Assembly: GCF_045207655.1 (NCBI RefSeq)
Contig: NZ_CP108784.1
Span: forward strand, 5,456,001 to 5,520,000
Source: Embleya sp045207655
GTDB taxonomy: Bacteria > Actinomycetota > Actinomycetes > Streptomycetales > Streptomycetaceae
Length of the DNA: 64,000 bases
Direction: 5' to 3'
Of this stretch, positions 43,423 through 52,357 are shown piece after piece (the stretch's first letter is position 1; every line of letters begins with the position of its first letter). Under the pieces are notes generated by a model. It was given only the letters and a program-made list of their open reading frames with translations. It made no database searches and was not told the DNA's origin. The translations under genes were made by a program, and so were the position numbers.

Positions 43423-43673
43423 GGCGGTTCAGCCTAGAGGGACCTTGGGCCTGCGGTTCGCGGACCTGTGGCCCCGGTGGGCGACCCGGGGACGGGCGCA
43501 TGATGAAGGTGATGGGTGTGCGGCTCGGCGGAGCCGCGTCACGCGCCGAATCGGCGGCCCGCTGCACGGGGCTGTGGGAGCGAACGGCATTGCTCCGGCG
43601 ATCGGCCGGGCGGCCCGGGCGGACCCGGATCGCCCGGGCCGACGGCATGCGGCGGGGCCGATCGCCGCCGGGT

Positions 43674-44459
43674 TCACTCCTGGGGGCGACGCAGGCGGGC
43701 GACGAACTTGTACCGGTCCCCCCGGTACACGGACCGGACCCACTCGACCGGTTCACCCTCGGTGTCGAAGCTGTGTCGGGACAGCAGCAACAGCGGCAGG
43801 CCCACGTCGGTGCCCAGCAGGCCCGCCTCGCGCGGGGTGGCCATCGCGGTCTCGATCGTCTCCTCGGCCTCGGCCAGGTGTACGTCGAAGCCGGCCGACA
43901 GGGCCCGGTAGAGCGAGTTGTGCTTGGCCAGATGCTTGCGCAGGCCCGGGAATCGTTTGGTGGACAGATGTGTGGTCTCGATCGCCATCGGCTCGGAGTT
44001 GGCCAGCCGCAGGCGCTCTATCCGCAGCACCCGGTTGCCGGGCCGGATCGCGAGCCGTTCCGCGAGGTGGTCGTCGCAGGTGATGTAGCCGATCTCGATC
44101 AGTCGCGAGGTCGGCTCCAGGCCCTGGGCCTGCATGTCCTCGGTGTACGAGGTGAGCTGGAGACTCTGCGCGACCTTGGGCTTGGCGACGAAGGTGCCCC
44201 GGCCCTGGGCACGCTCGAGCCGGCCCTCGATGACCAGTTCCTGGAGCGCCTGGCGCACGGTGGTGCGCGAGATGTCGAATTGCGCCGCGAGGGTGCGCTC
44301 CGGCGGTACGGGCGTGCCCGGTGGCTGGGTGTTGGTCAGCTCCTGAAGATGGCGCTTGAGGCGGTAGTACTTGGGCACGCGCGCGCTCGACTCGAGGCCG
44401 GCGTCGCCTCCTGCCATCGCACTGTCCGCCGCGGTCGTGATCGCGTGTTCCGCCGTCAC
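43674..44459 (-). CDS. dasR: GntR/HutC-family regulator DasR
   Basis: Global regulator of amino-sugar uptake, development and antibiotic control in Streptomyces, inactivated by glucosamine 6-phosphate. It has 261 residues. The winged helix (VPKYYRLKRHL, PPERTLAAQFDISRTTVRQALQELV) and the UTRA effector domain (LQLTSYTEDMQAQGLEPTS, VEWVRSVYRGDRYKFVARL) closely match DasR as I recall it. The GTG at 44459 follows AGGAGGGC, better than an ATG ten codons upstream. It is divergent from dasA, and two operator-like sites lie between them. Confidence 0.95.
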   Translation of the reverse strand: MTAEHAITTAADSAMAGGDAGLESSARVPKYYRLKRHLQELTNTQPPGTPVPPERTLAAQFDISRTTVRQALQELVIEGRLERAQGRGTFVAKPKVAQSLQLTSYTEDMQAQGLEPTSRLIEIGYITCDDHLAERLAIRPGNRVLRIERLRLANSEPMAIETTHLSTKRFPGLRKHLAKHNSLYRALSAGFDVHLAEAEETIETAMATPREAGLLGTDVGLPLLLLSRHSFDTEGEPVEWVRSVYRGDRYKFVARLRRPQE

Positions 44460-44571
44460 CGGTGCCCTCCTGACACGTTCGGTCCCCATCGTGGCACGAC
44501 CACCGATCCCCCCAGGACCAGGAGTGCGGATGTCGGTCCGATAACAGCGCGGGTTCGCCGTCTACGGAACC

Positions 44572-44600
44572 TTGACACCCCAATTGGTCTATGCCAACCT
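44572..44600 (+). promoter_or_regulatory. dasA promoter
   Basis: TTGACA (44572-44577), a 17-base spacer and CAACCT (44595-44600). The -35 box is perfect and the -10 box weak. The first DasR operator occupies the spacer, so DasR binding should block polymerase. Confidence 0.6.
44583..44598 (+). promoter_or_regulatory. DasR operator (dre) 1 upstream of dasA
   Basis: ATTGGTCTATGCCAAC compares with the 16-base dre consensus ACTGGTCTAGACCACT, with the GGTCTA half intact. Confidence 0.75.
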
Positions 44601-44604
44601 CCGA

Positions 44605-44620
44605 AATGGTCTAAACCATT
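44605..44620 (+). promoter_or_regulatory. DasR operator (dre) 2 upstream of dasA
   Basis: AATGGTCTAAACCATT is a nearly perfect palindrome matching the dre consensus at 11-12 of 16 positions, six bases after dre 1. Confidence 0.85.
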
Positions 44621-44782
44621 GATGGTCACCGCGCAACCCTCGTCCCTGGTGCGTCAGTGTTCTCCCATTCGAGTCCCCTCCCCAGTGGGGGGCTCGGTCG
44701 GTCCGCGCACCTCACGGATCCGACGGGGGACATCGGCAACTCCAAACCGAACTGCGGTGCCCGACATCCTGAGGAGGATGTA

Positions 44783-46078
44783 GTGAAGCGTCGTCTTCTC
44801 GTCGCGGCCGGTGTCGCGGCGGCGCTGACCGGTGTTGCCGCCTGTGGATCCGACAGCAGCGATGACAAAAAGGACAACAAGCCGGCGGCGGCGTCCAACG
44901 CGCCGGCCGCGGGCAACGGCAAGACCGTCCGCGTCTGGCTGATGAAGGGCTCCGCGCCCGACGACTACATCGCCGCGCTCAAGGCGAAGTTCGAGGCGGA
45001 CCACCCCGGCGCCAAGCTGGACGTGCAGATCCAGCAGTGGAACGGCATCGGCCAGAAGGTCACCGGTGCGCTGGCCAGCAACGACGCGCCCGACGTGATC
45101 GAGGCCGGCAACACCCAGATCGCCCAGTACGGCGCCTCGGGCGGCCTCAAGGACCTCAGCTCCAAGGTCACCGAGCTCGCCGGCAAGGACTGGCTGACCG
45201 GCCTGTCCGACCCGGGCAAGGTCGACGGCAAGACGTACGGCATCCCGTTCTACGCCGCCAACCGTGTCGTGATCTACAACAAGGAGCTCTTCGCCAAGGC
45301 CGGCGTCCAGCCGCCGAAGACGCGCGCCGAGTGGATCGAGAACACCAAGAAGCTCAACACCGGCGACCAGCAGGGCATCTACCTGCCCGGTCAGAACTGG
45401 TACTTCTACGCGGGCCTGCTCAAGGACGAGGGCGCGGACATCGCCACCAAGTCCGGCAGCGCCTGGAAGGCCAACCTGGACGCCGCCCCGGCCGTGGCCG
45501 CCGCGAACTTCTACAAGGAGCTCCAGGCCCTCGGCAAGGGCCCCAAGGACAGCGACGAGAAGACGCAGCCCGAGGTCCTCGCGGCGGACGGCGGCAAGAT
45601 CGCCCAGTTCGTCGCGGTGCCGGCCGAGGCCGAGACCATCGCCAAGGCCAACCCGGCCCTGAAGGACAAGTTCGGCTTCTTCCCGATCCCGGGCAAGGAC
45701 GCGAGCAAGGCCGGCGCGGTGCTCACCGGCGGTTCCGACCTGATGGTCCCGGAGGCGTCGAAGAACCAGGACCTGGCCTACGACTTCATCAAGCTGATCA
45801 ACAGCGACGAGTGGCAGACCAAGCTCGCGCAGGCGACCAAGCAGCTCCCGAACAAGACCACGCTCGGCAGCGCCGTCACGGCCGACCCGGGTGGCGCGGC
45901 GATGATGGAGGGCGCGAAGAACGGCTTCGCCACCCCCAACTCGCCGAACTGGGCCTCCGTCGAGGAGAACAACCCGATCAAGGCGTACCTCACCAAGGCG
46001 CTGACCGGTGGTGACCCGGCCGCGGCCGGCAAGGAAGCCAACGCGTCGATCGAGAAGACGCTGAACACCAAGAACTGA
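44783..46078 (+). CDS. dasA: Chitooligosaccharide-binding lipoprotein DasA
   Basis: Extracellular solute-binding lipoprotein of an ABC importer for N,N'-diacetylchitobiose and related GlcNAc oligomers. At 431 residues it is typical. The signal peptide MKRRLLVAAGVAAALTGVAAC ends in a lipobox (VAAC), followed by a Ser/Asp/Lys/Asn linker. The mature protein has the family-1 binding-protein fold (VWLMKGSAPDDYIAALKAKF; YGIPFYAANRVVIYNKELF). The GTG at 44783 has GAGGAGGAT upstream. Identity comes from position next to dasR and the dasBC permeases. Confidence 0.92.
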   Translation: MKRRLLVAAGVAAALTGVAACGSDSSDDKKDNKPAAASNAPAAGNGKTVRVWLMKGSAPDDYIAALKAKFEADHPGAKLDVQIQQWNGIGQKVTGALASNDAPDVIEAGNTQIAQYGASGGLKDLSSKVTELAGKDWLTGLSDPGKVDGKTYGIPFYAANRVVIYNKELFAKAGVQPPKTRAEWIENTKKLNTGDQQGIYLPGQNWYFYAGLLKDEGADIATKSGSAWKANLDAAPAVAAANFYKELQALGKGPKDSDEKTQPEVLAADGGKIAQFVAVPAEAETIAKANPALKDKFGFFPIPGKDASKAGAVLTGGSDLMVPEASKNQDLAYDFIKLINSDEWQTKLAQATKQLPNKTTLGSAVTADPGGAAMMEGAKNGFATPNSPNWASVEENNPIKAYLTKALTGGDPAAAGKEANASIEKTLNTKN

Positions 46079-46298
46079 CCCGGCGCGTGCACCCGAACCG
46101 CCGAGCGCATCGGGTGAAGCGCAACCGGGCCGAACGACCGGCTCCCGTCGCGGGGTACACCCTCGCGGCGGGACCGGCTCGGCCCACTCGGCGCGGCCCG
46201 CCGGCGGTTCCCCGCCGCCGGCTCCGCGCTCTCGCCACGTCCCGCCACCGGGCCGGACGGGCCGCAGACCCCCGACACCGAACAACGGGAAGGCAGCT

Positions 46299-47303
46299 GT
46301 GTCAGCCTCCAAGGCAGATGCGGTGGTCGCGACACCTACGCAGCCCCCGCGCAAAGCGGCACCGACCGGTGCCAGACGCGCAACGAAGCCCCCGCGCAAG
46401 CCGTCGGGGATCGCCAAGCTGGTCACCCCCTACCTGCTTGTCGCGCCCGCGATCCTCGGGATCGCCTTCCTGCTGTTCTATCCGGTGGTCCGGAACGTCA
46501 TGCTGTCGTTCCAGCACTACCGCTTCAAGCAGCTCATCTCGCGGTCGGCCGAGTACGTCGGCTGGGAGAACTACGACGCCGTCTTCAAGGACAGCGAGTT
46601 CTGGGAAGTCACTCGGCGCTCGTTCTACTTCACGGCGGTCAACGTCGTGGCGATCATGGTGATCTCGACGCTGTGCGCGCTGATGCTGATGAAGCTCGGC
46701 AAGTTCATGCGCATCCTCGTGCTGATCGGCCTGGTCGCCGCGTGGGCGACCCCGGTGATCGCGGCCACCACGATCTTCAAGTGGCTCTTCCGCTCGGACA
46801 ACGGCGTGGTCAACTGGGCGCTGGTCAAGCTCGGCTTCGACTACGAGAACTACACATGGTTCGCGCACGGCACCTCCACGCTGGTGGTGGTGACCCTGCT
46901 GATCGTGTGGCAGTCGATCCCGTTCGCGACGCTGACCATCTACGCCGGCCTGACCACCGTGTCCACCGACGTGTACGAGTCGGCGCGGCTCGACGGCGCG
47001 GGCCCGGTGCGGATCTTCAGCTCGATCACCTTCCCGATCCTGCGCCCGATCTTCGCGCTGGTGGCCTCGCTCGAAGTGATCTGGATCTTCAAGTGCTTCG
47101 CCCAGATCTGGGCGATCGCGGGCGAGAACGGACCGATCAACGACGTGCGCACGCTGCCCGTGTACGCGTACCAACAGGGCATGTCGCTCAAGTTGTTCGA
47201 CATGGCCGGGGCGATCTCGACGATCACCGTGCTGATCCTCGTGGTGATGCTCGTCTTCTACTTCCGTCAGATGTTCAAGCAGGAGCGGGAGGCCGACAAG
47301 TGA
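46299..47303 (+). CDS. dasB: ABC sugar permease DasB
   Basis: Integral membrane permease of 334 residues, six transmembrane helices after a basic, Ala/Pro-rich 38-residue N-terminus. The EAA loop that contacts the ATPase is ESARLDGAGPVRIFSSITFP. It pairs with DasC to form the channel for chitooligosaccharides delivered by DasA. The GTG at 46299 has GGAAGG upstream. It lies 220 bases after dasA, a gap with no visible gene. No ATP-binding subunit is encoded in the cluster; in Streptomyces the shared ATPase MsiK energises such transporters. Confidence 0.93.
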   Translation: MSASKADAVVATPTQPPRKAAPTGARRATKPPRKPSGIAKLVTPYLLVAPAILGIAFLLFYPVVRNVMLSFQHYRFKQLISRSAEYVGWENYDAVFKDSEFWEVTRRSFYFTAVNVVAIMVISTLCALMLMKLGKFMRILVLIGLVAAWATPVIAATTIFKWLFRSDNGVVNWALVKLGFDYENYTWFAHGTSTLVVVTLLIVWQSIPFATLTIYAGLTTVSTDVYESARLDGAGPVRIFSSITFPILRPIFALVASLEVIWIFKCFAQIWAIAGENGPINDVRTLPVYAYQQGMSLKLFDMAGAISTITVLILVVMLVFYFRQMFKQEREADK

Positions 47304-48133
47304 AGGCGCGCACCCTGAAGCGGATTCCGCTCAACGTCGCGGCGCTGTTGGTCTTCGCCGTGTCGATCTTCCCGGTCTACTGGATGGTCCTCACCGCGTT
47401 CAAGCCGGCCAAGGACGTGCAGTCGCCGACCCCGAAATTCTGGCCGAGCTCGATCTCGTTCAAGAACTTCGACACCGCGACCCACCAGCCGTTCTTCTGG
47501 GACTACTGGCGCAACAGCCTGATCGTGGCCGGCGTCGGCGTACTGCTGGCCCTGGTCGTCGCGTGCTTCGCCGCGTTCGCGGTGGCCCGCATGCAGTGGA
47601 AGGGTCGGGCGCCCTTCATCCTGATGGTGTTCATCGCGCAGATGGCGCCGTGGGAAGCGCTGATGATCCCGATGTACCTGATCGCGCGGGACAACGACCT
47701 GCTCGACTCGCTGCCGATGCTCACCGCGATCTACTTCGTGATGACGCTGCCCTTCTCGATCGTGACCCTGCGCGGCTTCCTCGGCGGCATCCCGGTCGAG
47801 TTGGAGGAGGCCGCCCGGGTGGACGGCTGTTCGCGGTTCACCGCGTTCCGCAAGATCGTCTTCCCGCTGCTGGCCCCGGGCCTGCTGTCCACGTCGCTGT
47901 TCGGCTTCATCACCGCGTGGAACGAGTTCGCGTTCGCCAACGCGCTGCTGATCAACAACCCGAACCAGCGCACGCTGCCGACCTGGCTCAACTCGTTCAG
48001 CAACGGTCTGACCACCGACTGGGGCGCCATCATGGCCGCCTCCACCCTGTTCATGCTTCCGGTACTTGCGATCTTCCTGGTGTTGCAGGGCAAGGTCACC
48101 GGCGGTCTCACCTCCGGCGCGGTAAAGGGCTGA
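47300..48133 (+). CDS. dasC: ABC sugar permease DasC
   Basis: Second permease of the Das importer, 277 residues with six transmembrane helices. The EAA loop is EEAARVDGCSRFTAFRKIVFP. The GTG at 47300 overlaps the dasB stop by four bases (GTGA), so translation is coupled. The first helix is LNVAALLVFAVSIFPVYWMVL. The GH3 gene follows six bases later. Confidence 0.93.
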   Translation: MKARTLKRIPLNVAALLVFAVSIFPVYWMVLTAFKPAKDVQSPTPKFWPSSISFKNFDTATHQPFFWDYWRNSLIVAGVGVLLALVVACFAAFAVARMQWKGRAPFILMVFIAQMAPWEALMIPMYLIARDNDLLDSLPMLTAIYFVMTLPFSIVTLRGFLGGIPVELEEAARVDGCSRFTAFRKIVFPLLAPGLLSTSLFGFITAWNEFAFANALLINNPNQRTLPTWLNSFSNGLTTDWGAIMAASTLFMLPVLAIFLVLQGKVTGGLTSGAVKG

Positions 48134-48139
48134 TCGACC

Positions 48140-49606
48140 ATGTCCGAACCTCTCGAGCGCCTCGCGCTCGCCGTCCTGCAGCCCGGTTTCGACGGTCTGA
48201 CCGCGCCCGAGTGGCTGCGCCGACACATCGCCGGCGGGCTGGGCTCGGTGGGTCTGTTCGGTCGCAACATCGCGACCACCGAGCAGGTCACCGCACTGAC
48301 CGAGGAACTGCGCCGGGAGAACCCCGACCTCATCGTCGCGATCGACGAGGAGGGTGGTGACGTCACCCGCATCCACGTGAACACGGGCAGCCACTGGCCG
48401 GGCAACCTGGCGCTGGGCGTGGTGGACGACATCGCGACCACCGAGGCGGTCGCCCGCGGGCTCGGGCGCGAGCTGGCCGCGTGCGGCGTCAACCTCAACT
48501 GGGCGCCGTCGGCCGATGTGAACTCCAACCCGGACAACCCGATCATCGGTGTGCGCTCCTTCGGGTCCGACCCCGAGCTGGTCGCGCGGCACACCGCCGC
48601 GTACGTGACCGGCCTGCAGGCGGCCGGAGTGGCCGCGTGCGTCAAGCACTTCCCCGGCCACGGCGACACCGCGATGGACTCGCACCACGGGATGCCGCTC
48701 GTGGACGTCTCGCGCGAGACGCTGGCCACGCGCGAGCTGGTCCCGTTCCACGCGAGCATCGCGGCGGGCAGCAAGGCGATCATGAGCGCGCACATCCTGC
48801 TGCCGGCCTACGACACCGAGTTCCCGGCGACGCTGTCGCACAAGATCATGACCGGCCTGCTGCGCGGGGAACTGGGCTACACCGGCCTGATCGTCACCGA
48901 CGCGATCGAGATGGGCGCGATAGCCGACACCTACGGCATCGCCGACGGCACGGTACGCGCGATCGCGGCCGGCGTCGACGCGGTGTGCGTGGGCGGCGGC
49001 CTGTGCGACGAGGACACCGTGCTGCACCTGCGCGACGCGCTGGTGACCGCGGTCCGCGAGGGCCGGCTCGCCGAGGAACGCCTGGTCGACGCGGCCGGCC
49101 GGGTACACGCGCTGGCCACGTGGGCCAAGGTCGGCGCGGCCGAACCGGTCGACTACGCACTCGGCCTGGACGCGGCCCGCCGCGCGATCCGGGTGACCGG
49201 CACGGTGGTCCCGATCACCACCCCCGCACACGTGGTCGAGCTCTCGCCGACCGCCAACATCGCGGTCGGCGAGCAGACCCCGTGGGGCATCGCCCCGGTC
49301 CTGACCGAGGCCCTGCCCGGCACCACGGTCACCCGCGCCCGCACCGCCGACCCGCGACTGGTCGAGGACGCGCTGCGCTCGGCGACCGACCGCCCCCTGG
49401 TCCTGGTGGTCCGCAATCTGGACCACCACGACTGGGCGACCGAAATCGTGGCGAGCCTGCTCGCCGCCCGGCCGGACGCCGTCGTGGTCGAGATGGGCAT
49501 CCCCGGAGCTGCCACTCCGGGCGCCGCCCACCTCGCCACGCACGGCGCCGCCACGGTCTGCGGGATCGCGGCGACGGAGATCCTGACGGGGCGGCGGCTG
49601 GGCTGA
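48140..49606 (+). CDS. Family 3 glycoside hydrolase, beta-N-acetylglucosaminidase (DasD-type)
   Basis: A 488-residue cytosolic GH3 enzyme likely to split imported chitobiose to GlcNAc. Key motifs are AIDEEGGDVTR near residue 70, CVKHFPGHGDT with the family His/Asp dyad region (GDTAMDSHHGMP), and VTDAIEMGAI, where Asp is the predicted nucleophile. No signal peptide is present, matching a role after transport. It starts six bases after dasC, so it belongs to the das operon. In S. coelicolor the equivalent gene is called dasD. Confidence 0.9.
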   Translation: MSEPLERLALAVLQPGFDGLTAPEWLRRHIAGGLGSVGLFGRNIATTEQVTALTEELRRENPDLIVAIDEEGGDVTRIHVNTGSHWPGNLALGVVDDIATTEAVARGLGRELAACGVNLNWAPSADVNSNPDNPIIGVRSFGSDPELVARHTAAYVTGLQAAGVAACVKHFPGHGDTAMDSHHGMPLVDVSRETLATRELVPFHASIAAGSKAIMSAHILLPAYDTEFPATLSHKIMTGLLRGELGYTGLIVTDAIEMGAIADTYGIADGTVRAIAAGVDAVCVGGGLCDEDTVLHLRDALVTAVREGRLAEERLVDAAGRVHALATWAKVGAAEPVDYALGLDAARRAIRVTGTVVPITTPAHVVELSPTANIAVGEQTPWGIAPVLTEALPGTTVTRARTADPRLVEDALRSATDRPLVLVVRNLDHHDWATEIVASLLAARPDAVVVEMGIPGAATPGAAHLATHGAATVCGIAATEILTGRRLG

Positions 49607-49624
49607 GCGTGCCGACGCACGCTC
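49605..49624. terminator. Possible hairpin at the end of the das operon
   Basis: An 8-bp stem GAGCGTGC/GCACGCTC that competes with a second overlapping stem CGTGCCGA/TCGGCACG (49608-49630). Weak compared with other terminators in the window. Confidence 0.4.
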
Positions 49625-49932
49625 GGCACGTCGGTCGGGCACGAAGCGTCCGGACGCCGTGACGTCCGGACGCTGTGAACCGGTTGGACACGGCGCGTCC
49701 GGACGGTGTGAACCGAGTGGACACGGGGCCGGCGGACACTGGGAGCGGTGGTTGGGCCGTGGCTCCGGCCGCATCCGCGTCCGTGACCGGCGCCGGGATT
49801 CCTCCGGGCCCGCCGGCAGCGCCAACCGACCACCCGGCACTCGACCCGCCGCACGCAGCACCAAACGCCCGACCCGCGACAACCGCCGACACCGAACACC
49901 ATCAGCACGTGGAATCAACGGAAGGCCGCACC
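49607..49932. repeat. Intergenic region with 33-bp tandem repeat between GH3 and SIS genes
   Basis: Contains GCGTCCGGACG-type copies at 49646-49662, 49662-49678 and 49695-49711. The last two extend into a longer unit with GAACCGxxTGGACACGG (49677-49693 and 49710-49726), giving a 33-base period. An open frame runs through this area, but the ribosome binding site and homologous start point to 49933, so I regard it as untranslated leader. Confidence 0.6.
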
Positions 49933-51003
49933 ATGTCCGCCACCGACGACCGTGACGTCCTGGGACCCGACCGGGGCACCATCATGTCCGCCGAGATGGC
50001 GGAGCAGCCTGCCGTCCTGCGCCGGATCCTGACCGAGGGCGCGCCGGCGATCCGGGCCATCGCGGCCGAGATCGCCGCGCGCAACCCGCGCTTCGTGCTG
50101 CTGACGGCGCGCGGCACCAGCGACAACGCCGCGCTGTACGCGAAGTACCTGATCGAGGTGCTGCTGGGCAAGCCGGCGGGACTGACCTCGATGTCCACGA
50201 CCACCGCGTACGGCGCGAAGCCGGACCTGGCCGACTGCCTGGTGATCACGGTCTCCCAGTCGGGCGGTTCGCCCGACCTGGTGGCCTCCACCGAGGCGGC
50301 CCGCAAGGCCGGCGCGATCACCCTCGCGGTGACCAACAACCCGGAATCGGCCCTGGCCGCCGTCTCCGAGTTCCACATCGACGTGCTGGCCGGCCCGGAG
50401 AAGGCGCTGCCGGCGACCAAGACGTACACGGCGGAACTGCTCGCGCTGTACCTCTTCGTCGAGGGCCTGCGCGCCGGCGACACCTCGCCGGCCGACCTGC
50501 TGCCCGCGCTGGCCCAGGACGTCCTGGACCGCCGGGACGAGGTGGCCGAACTCGCCCAGCGGTACCGCTTCGCACAGCGCCTGGTGATCACCTCGCGCGG
50601 CTACGGCTATCCGACGGCCCGCGAGGCCGCGCTCAAGATCATGGAGACCAGCTACATCCCGGCCCAGCCGTTCTCCGGCGCCGACCTGCTGCACGGGCCG
50701 CTGGCCATGGTCGACAACGTCAGCCCGGTGATCGCGGTGGTCCCCGACGGCAAGGGCGGCGACGCCCTCCAGCCCGTCCTGGAACGCCTCCGCGGCCGCG
50801 GCGCCGACCTGATGGTGATCGGTACCGCCGACCAGGTCGCCCGCGCCTCGGCGGGCTTCGCCCTCCCCGAAGGCGTCGCCGAGGAGGTCCAGCCCATCCT
50901 GGAGATCATCCCGCTGCAACTCCTGGCCTACGAAATCACCATGGCCCGCGGCCTCGACCCGGACGCGCCTCGCGCACTCGCGAAGGTCACGGAGACCCAC
51001 TGA
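49933..51003 (+). CDS. SIS-domain sugar isomerase/deaminase (NagB-II/AgaS-like)
   Basis: A 356-residue protein of two SIS domains, as in the isomerase half of glucosamine-6-phosphate synthase but without the glutaminase domain. Motifs: LTARGTSDNAALYAKYL, VITVSQSGGSPD with phosphate-binding Ser/Thr, ATKTYTAELLALYL, and the late QPFSGADLLHGPLAMVD. Next to das and nag genes the likely role is converting glucosamine 6-phosphate to fructose 6-phosphate plus ammonia. This is inferred; a true NagB is not in the window. The ATG at 49933 has GGAAGG upstream. Confidence 0.85.
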   Translation: MSATDDRDVLGPDRGTIMSAEMAEQPAVLRRILTEGAPAIRAIAAEIAARNPRFVLLTARGTSDNAALYAKYLIEVLLGKPAGLTSMSTTTAYGAKPDLADCLVITVSQSGGSPDLVASTEAARKAGAITLAVTNNPESALAAVSEFHIDVLAGPEKALPATKTYTAELLALYLFVEGLRAGDTSPADLLPALAQDVLDRRDEVAELAQRYRFAQRLVITSRGYGYPTAREAALKIMETSYIPAQPFSGADLLHGPLAMVDNVSPVIAVVPDGKGGDALQPVLERLRGRGADLMVIGTADQVARASAGFALPEGVAEEVQPILEIIPLQLLAYEITMARGLDPDAPRALAKVTETH

Positions 51004-51687
51004 CCTCGTGCCATGCTCGTGGCCGCGTGGCCCTGATGGGTCCACTGGGCTCGGGTTCGCTTGGCTGCGCTCGCGAGGCACTTGGCTTTGATGGTGTGCC
51101 CACCCGCCCACCCGTTGCGTTTGCGTTCGAGGGCTGCGGTTCTTTGGGCGACCGGTGGGCGCGGTCCGGCCCGGTGAGCATGTCCTGTGGCTCCGGGGTC
51201 GGGTGCAGCGTGCTGCGGTTTGGTGTGGGGTTGCCTTGGGTTGTGTACCCGCCCGCTCCACTCGTTGCGTTTGGTGCGGAGGTTGGGGTTTCAGGCGCGG
51301 CGGCGTGACCTGCTCCGGCCCCGCGGCCTCCGGAGCGGTGGCGAGCCGCCCGGTCCTGCCCGCGGCGGTCTCCGGTGCGGCTGCTCGCACATGGGTGGGT
51401 TGGCCGCGATGGGGATCGGGCCTTGCCCGGGTCGCCGAGCTCGCGCCGCGGTTCGTACGCCGGCGCCCACGACCCCGGCGAGACCTCGTGACCGACGCGA
51501 GAAGCGTGGAGCACGAAGTCGGGCGGGTGGGGGCTTGGAGAGCCGAGACGACCCGGCCCGTCCCTGCGGCCCCGGTGTGGCTGCCCGGGGTTGGGTGGGT
51601 TGGCCGCGGTGAGGAATCGGCTTCCCCTGGGCCCCGAGCTTGGCTGCGGTTCGGCGCGTCAGCGCCCACGACACGGTTGAGACCTCG

Positions 51688-51863
51688 TGATCGACGCGCG
51701 AAGCGCGGAGAGCGGCGGAGCCGCAGAACTTGGGCTTCGTGGCCCGGAGCGAAGCGGAGGGACACGAAGCCCCGAGCGAGGGGCCGCCTTTTTTCTCGGA
51801 GGAGCTTGCGGGGGAGAGAAAAAAGGTGGTGCCTCGCGAGCCGGCGACGAAGTCGCCCAACAA
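51688..51863. repeat. Structured intergenic element, copy R1
   Basis: About 175 bases of nested hairpins. In order: CGCGC-GAA-GCGCG, GCGGC-GGA-GCCGC, a 10-bp stem GGGCTTCGTG/CACGAAGCCC (51732-51741 and 51763-51772) around a 21-base loop, a stem with T6 and A6 arms (51787-51826), and a 33-base module (51828-51860) containing GGCGAC-GAA-GTCGCC. A second copy is at 58787-58999. Confidence 0.85.
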
Positions 51864-51877
51864 GCAGCAACGCCGTG

Positions 51878-51950
51878 CCTGCGACTTCGGCCGCGTCCGC
51901 TCCTCGCCCCTGCGACTTCGGCCGCGTCCGCTCCTCGCCCCTGCGACTCC
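51878..51950. repeat. 31-base tandem repeat
   Basis: Two perfect 31-base copies (51878-51908 and 51909-51939), beginning CCTGCGACTTCGGCCGCGTC, with a third partial copy starting at 51940. Confidence 0.8.
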
Positions 51951-52008
51951 GCCCGCCCGCGCTCCCTCCCCGCGCCCGAGAAACCCGTCACCCCAGGCCA
52001 CGGCCCCC

Positions 52009-52284
52009 TCACGCCCCAGGCCACGATCCCGTGGCCCGCTTCACCCCCAGGGCGCCTGCGCGTTCGACCGCGGTGCGGGCGACGGCGAAGATCGCGCCCT
52101 CGATTGCGGCGGTGAGCAGGATTTCGGTCCAACCCCGGTCGCGGTCCCACGCGTCGGCTGCGTCGTCGCGGCCGGTGAGGGTCGTCCAGGTGTGGTCGGC
52201 GAGCTTTCCGGCGAGCATGCCCGCGCCGATGCCGGCGAGCAGGCCGATCGGGCGATAGGGCAGTGCCTTGGCAGTCGTGTTCAT
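52009..52284 (-). CDS. DUF4235 membrane protein
   Basis: A 91-residue protein of the actinobacterial DUF4235 family. A glycine-rich hydrophobic helix (IGLLAGIGAGMLAGKLADHTW) is followed by a second one (TEILLTAAIEGAIFAVARTAV), and the late V/A-ERAGA region is typical. AGGA precedes the ATG. It lies downstream of nagA on the same strand with a gap of 73 bases. Function unknown. Confidence 0.88.
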   Translation of the reverse strand: MNTTAKALPYRPIGLLAGIGAGMLAGKLADHTWTTLTGRDDAADAWDRDRGWTEILLTAAIEGAIFAVARTAVERAGALGVKRATGSWPGA

Positions 52285-52357
52285 GTCCTGCGGCTGCCCC
52301 GGGAGGGCGGGTCCACGCCGGCGGCTCGGCCGGTGAGGGGTGTGGCGGCGGCGGCGG

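Larger units (their letters stand above)
44460..44782. other. dasR-dasA divergent control region
   Basis: Intergenic region of about 320 bases holding the dasA promoter (TTGACA at 44572-44577) and two DasR operators. The stretch 44630-44760 before the dasA ribosome binding site is an unannotated leader in which I see no gene. Confidence 0.7.
51004..52008. other. One-kilobase non-coding, repeat-rich region between convergent genes
   Basis: No credible gene is seen. The region holds degenerate direct repeats: a CCCGCCC...CGTTGCGTTTG block near 51108 and again near 51247, and a block of about 110 bases around 51390-51500 repeated with changes at 51590-51700. It also holds the structured element R1 (51688-51863) and a 31-base tandem repeat (51878-51939 plus a partial third copy). 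Open frames here are by-products of GC-rich, codon-unlike sequence. Confidence 0.75.

Noticed and set aside
43429..43673. Possible small gene between bioD and dasR.
   Set aside because: Open frames in this 250-base gap are Arg/Pro-rich, lack ribosome binding sites and overlap the dasR end.
47267..49918. An 883-codon minus-strand frame opposite dasC and the GH3 gene.
   Set aside because: Shadow frame; the plus-strand genes have clear families, motifs and ribosome binding sites.
51787..51826. The T6/A6 hairpin as an ordinary bidirectional intrinsic terminator.
   Set aside because: The T-run is on the left arm and the A-run on the right arm inside the stem, the reverse of a terminator followed by T's in either direction.
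51155..52258. Open frames on both strands in the one-kilobase gap after the SIS gene.
   Set aside because: Frames change across strands, translations are repetitive (GDFVAGSRGT-like) and arise from the structured repeat; no start signals or domain.
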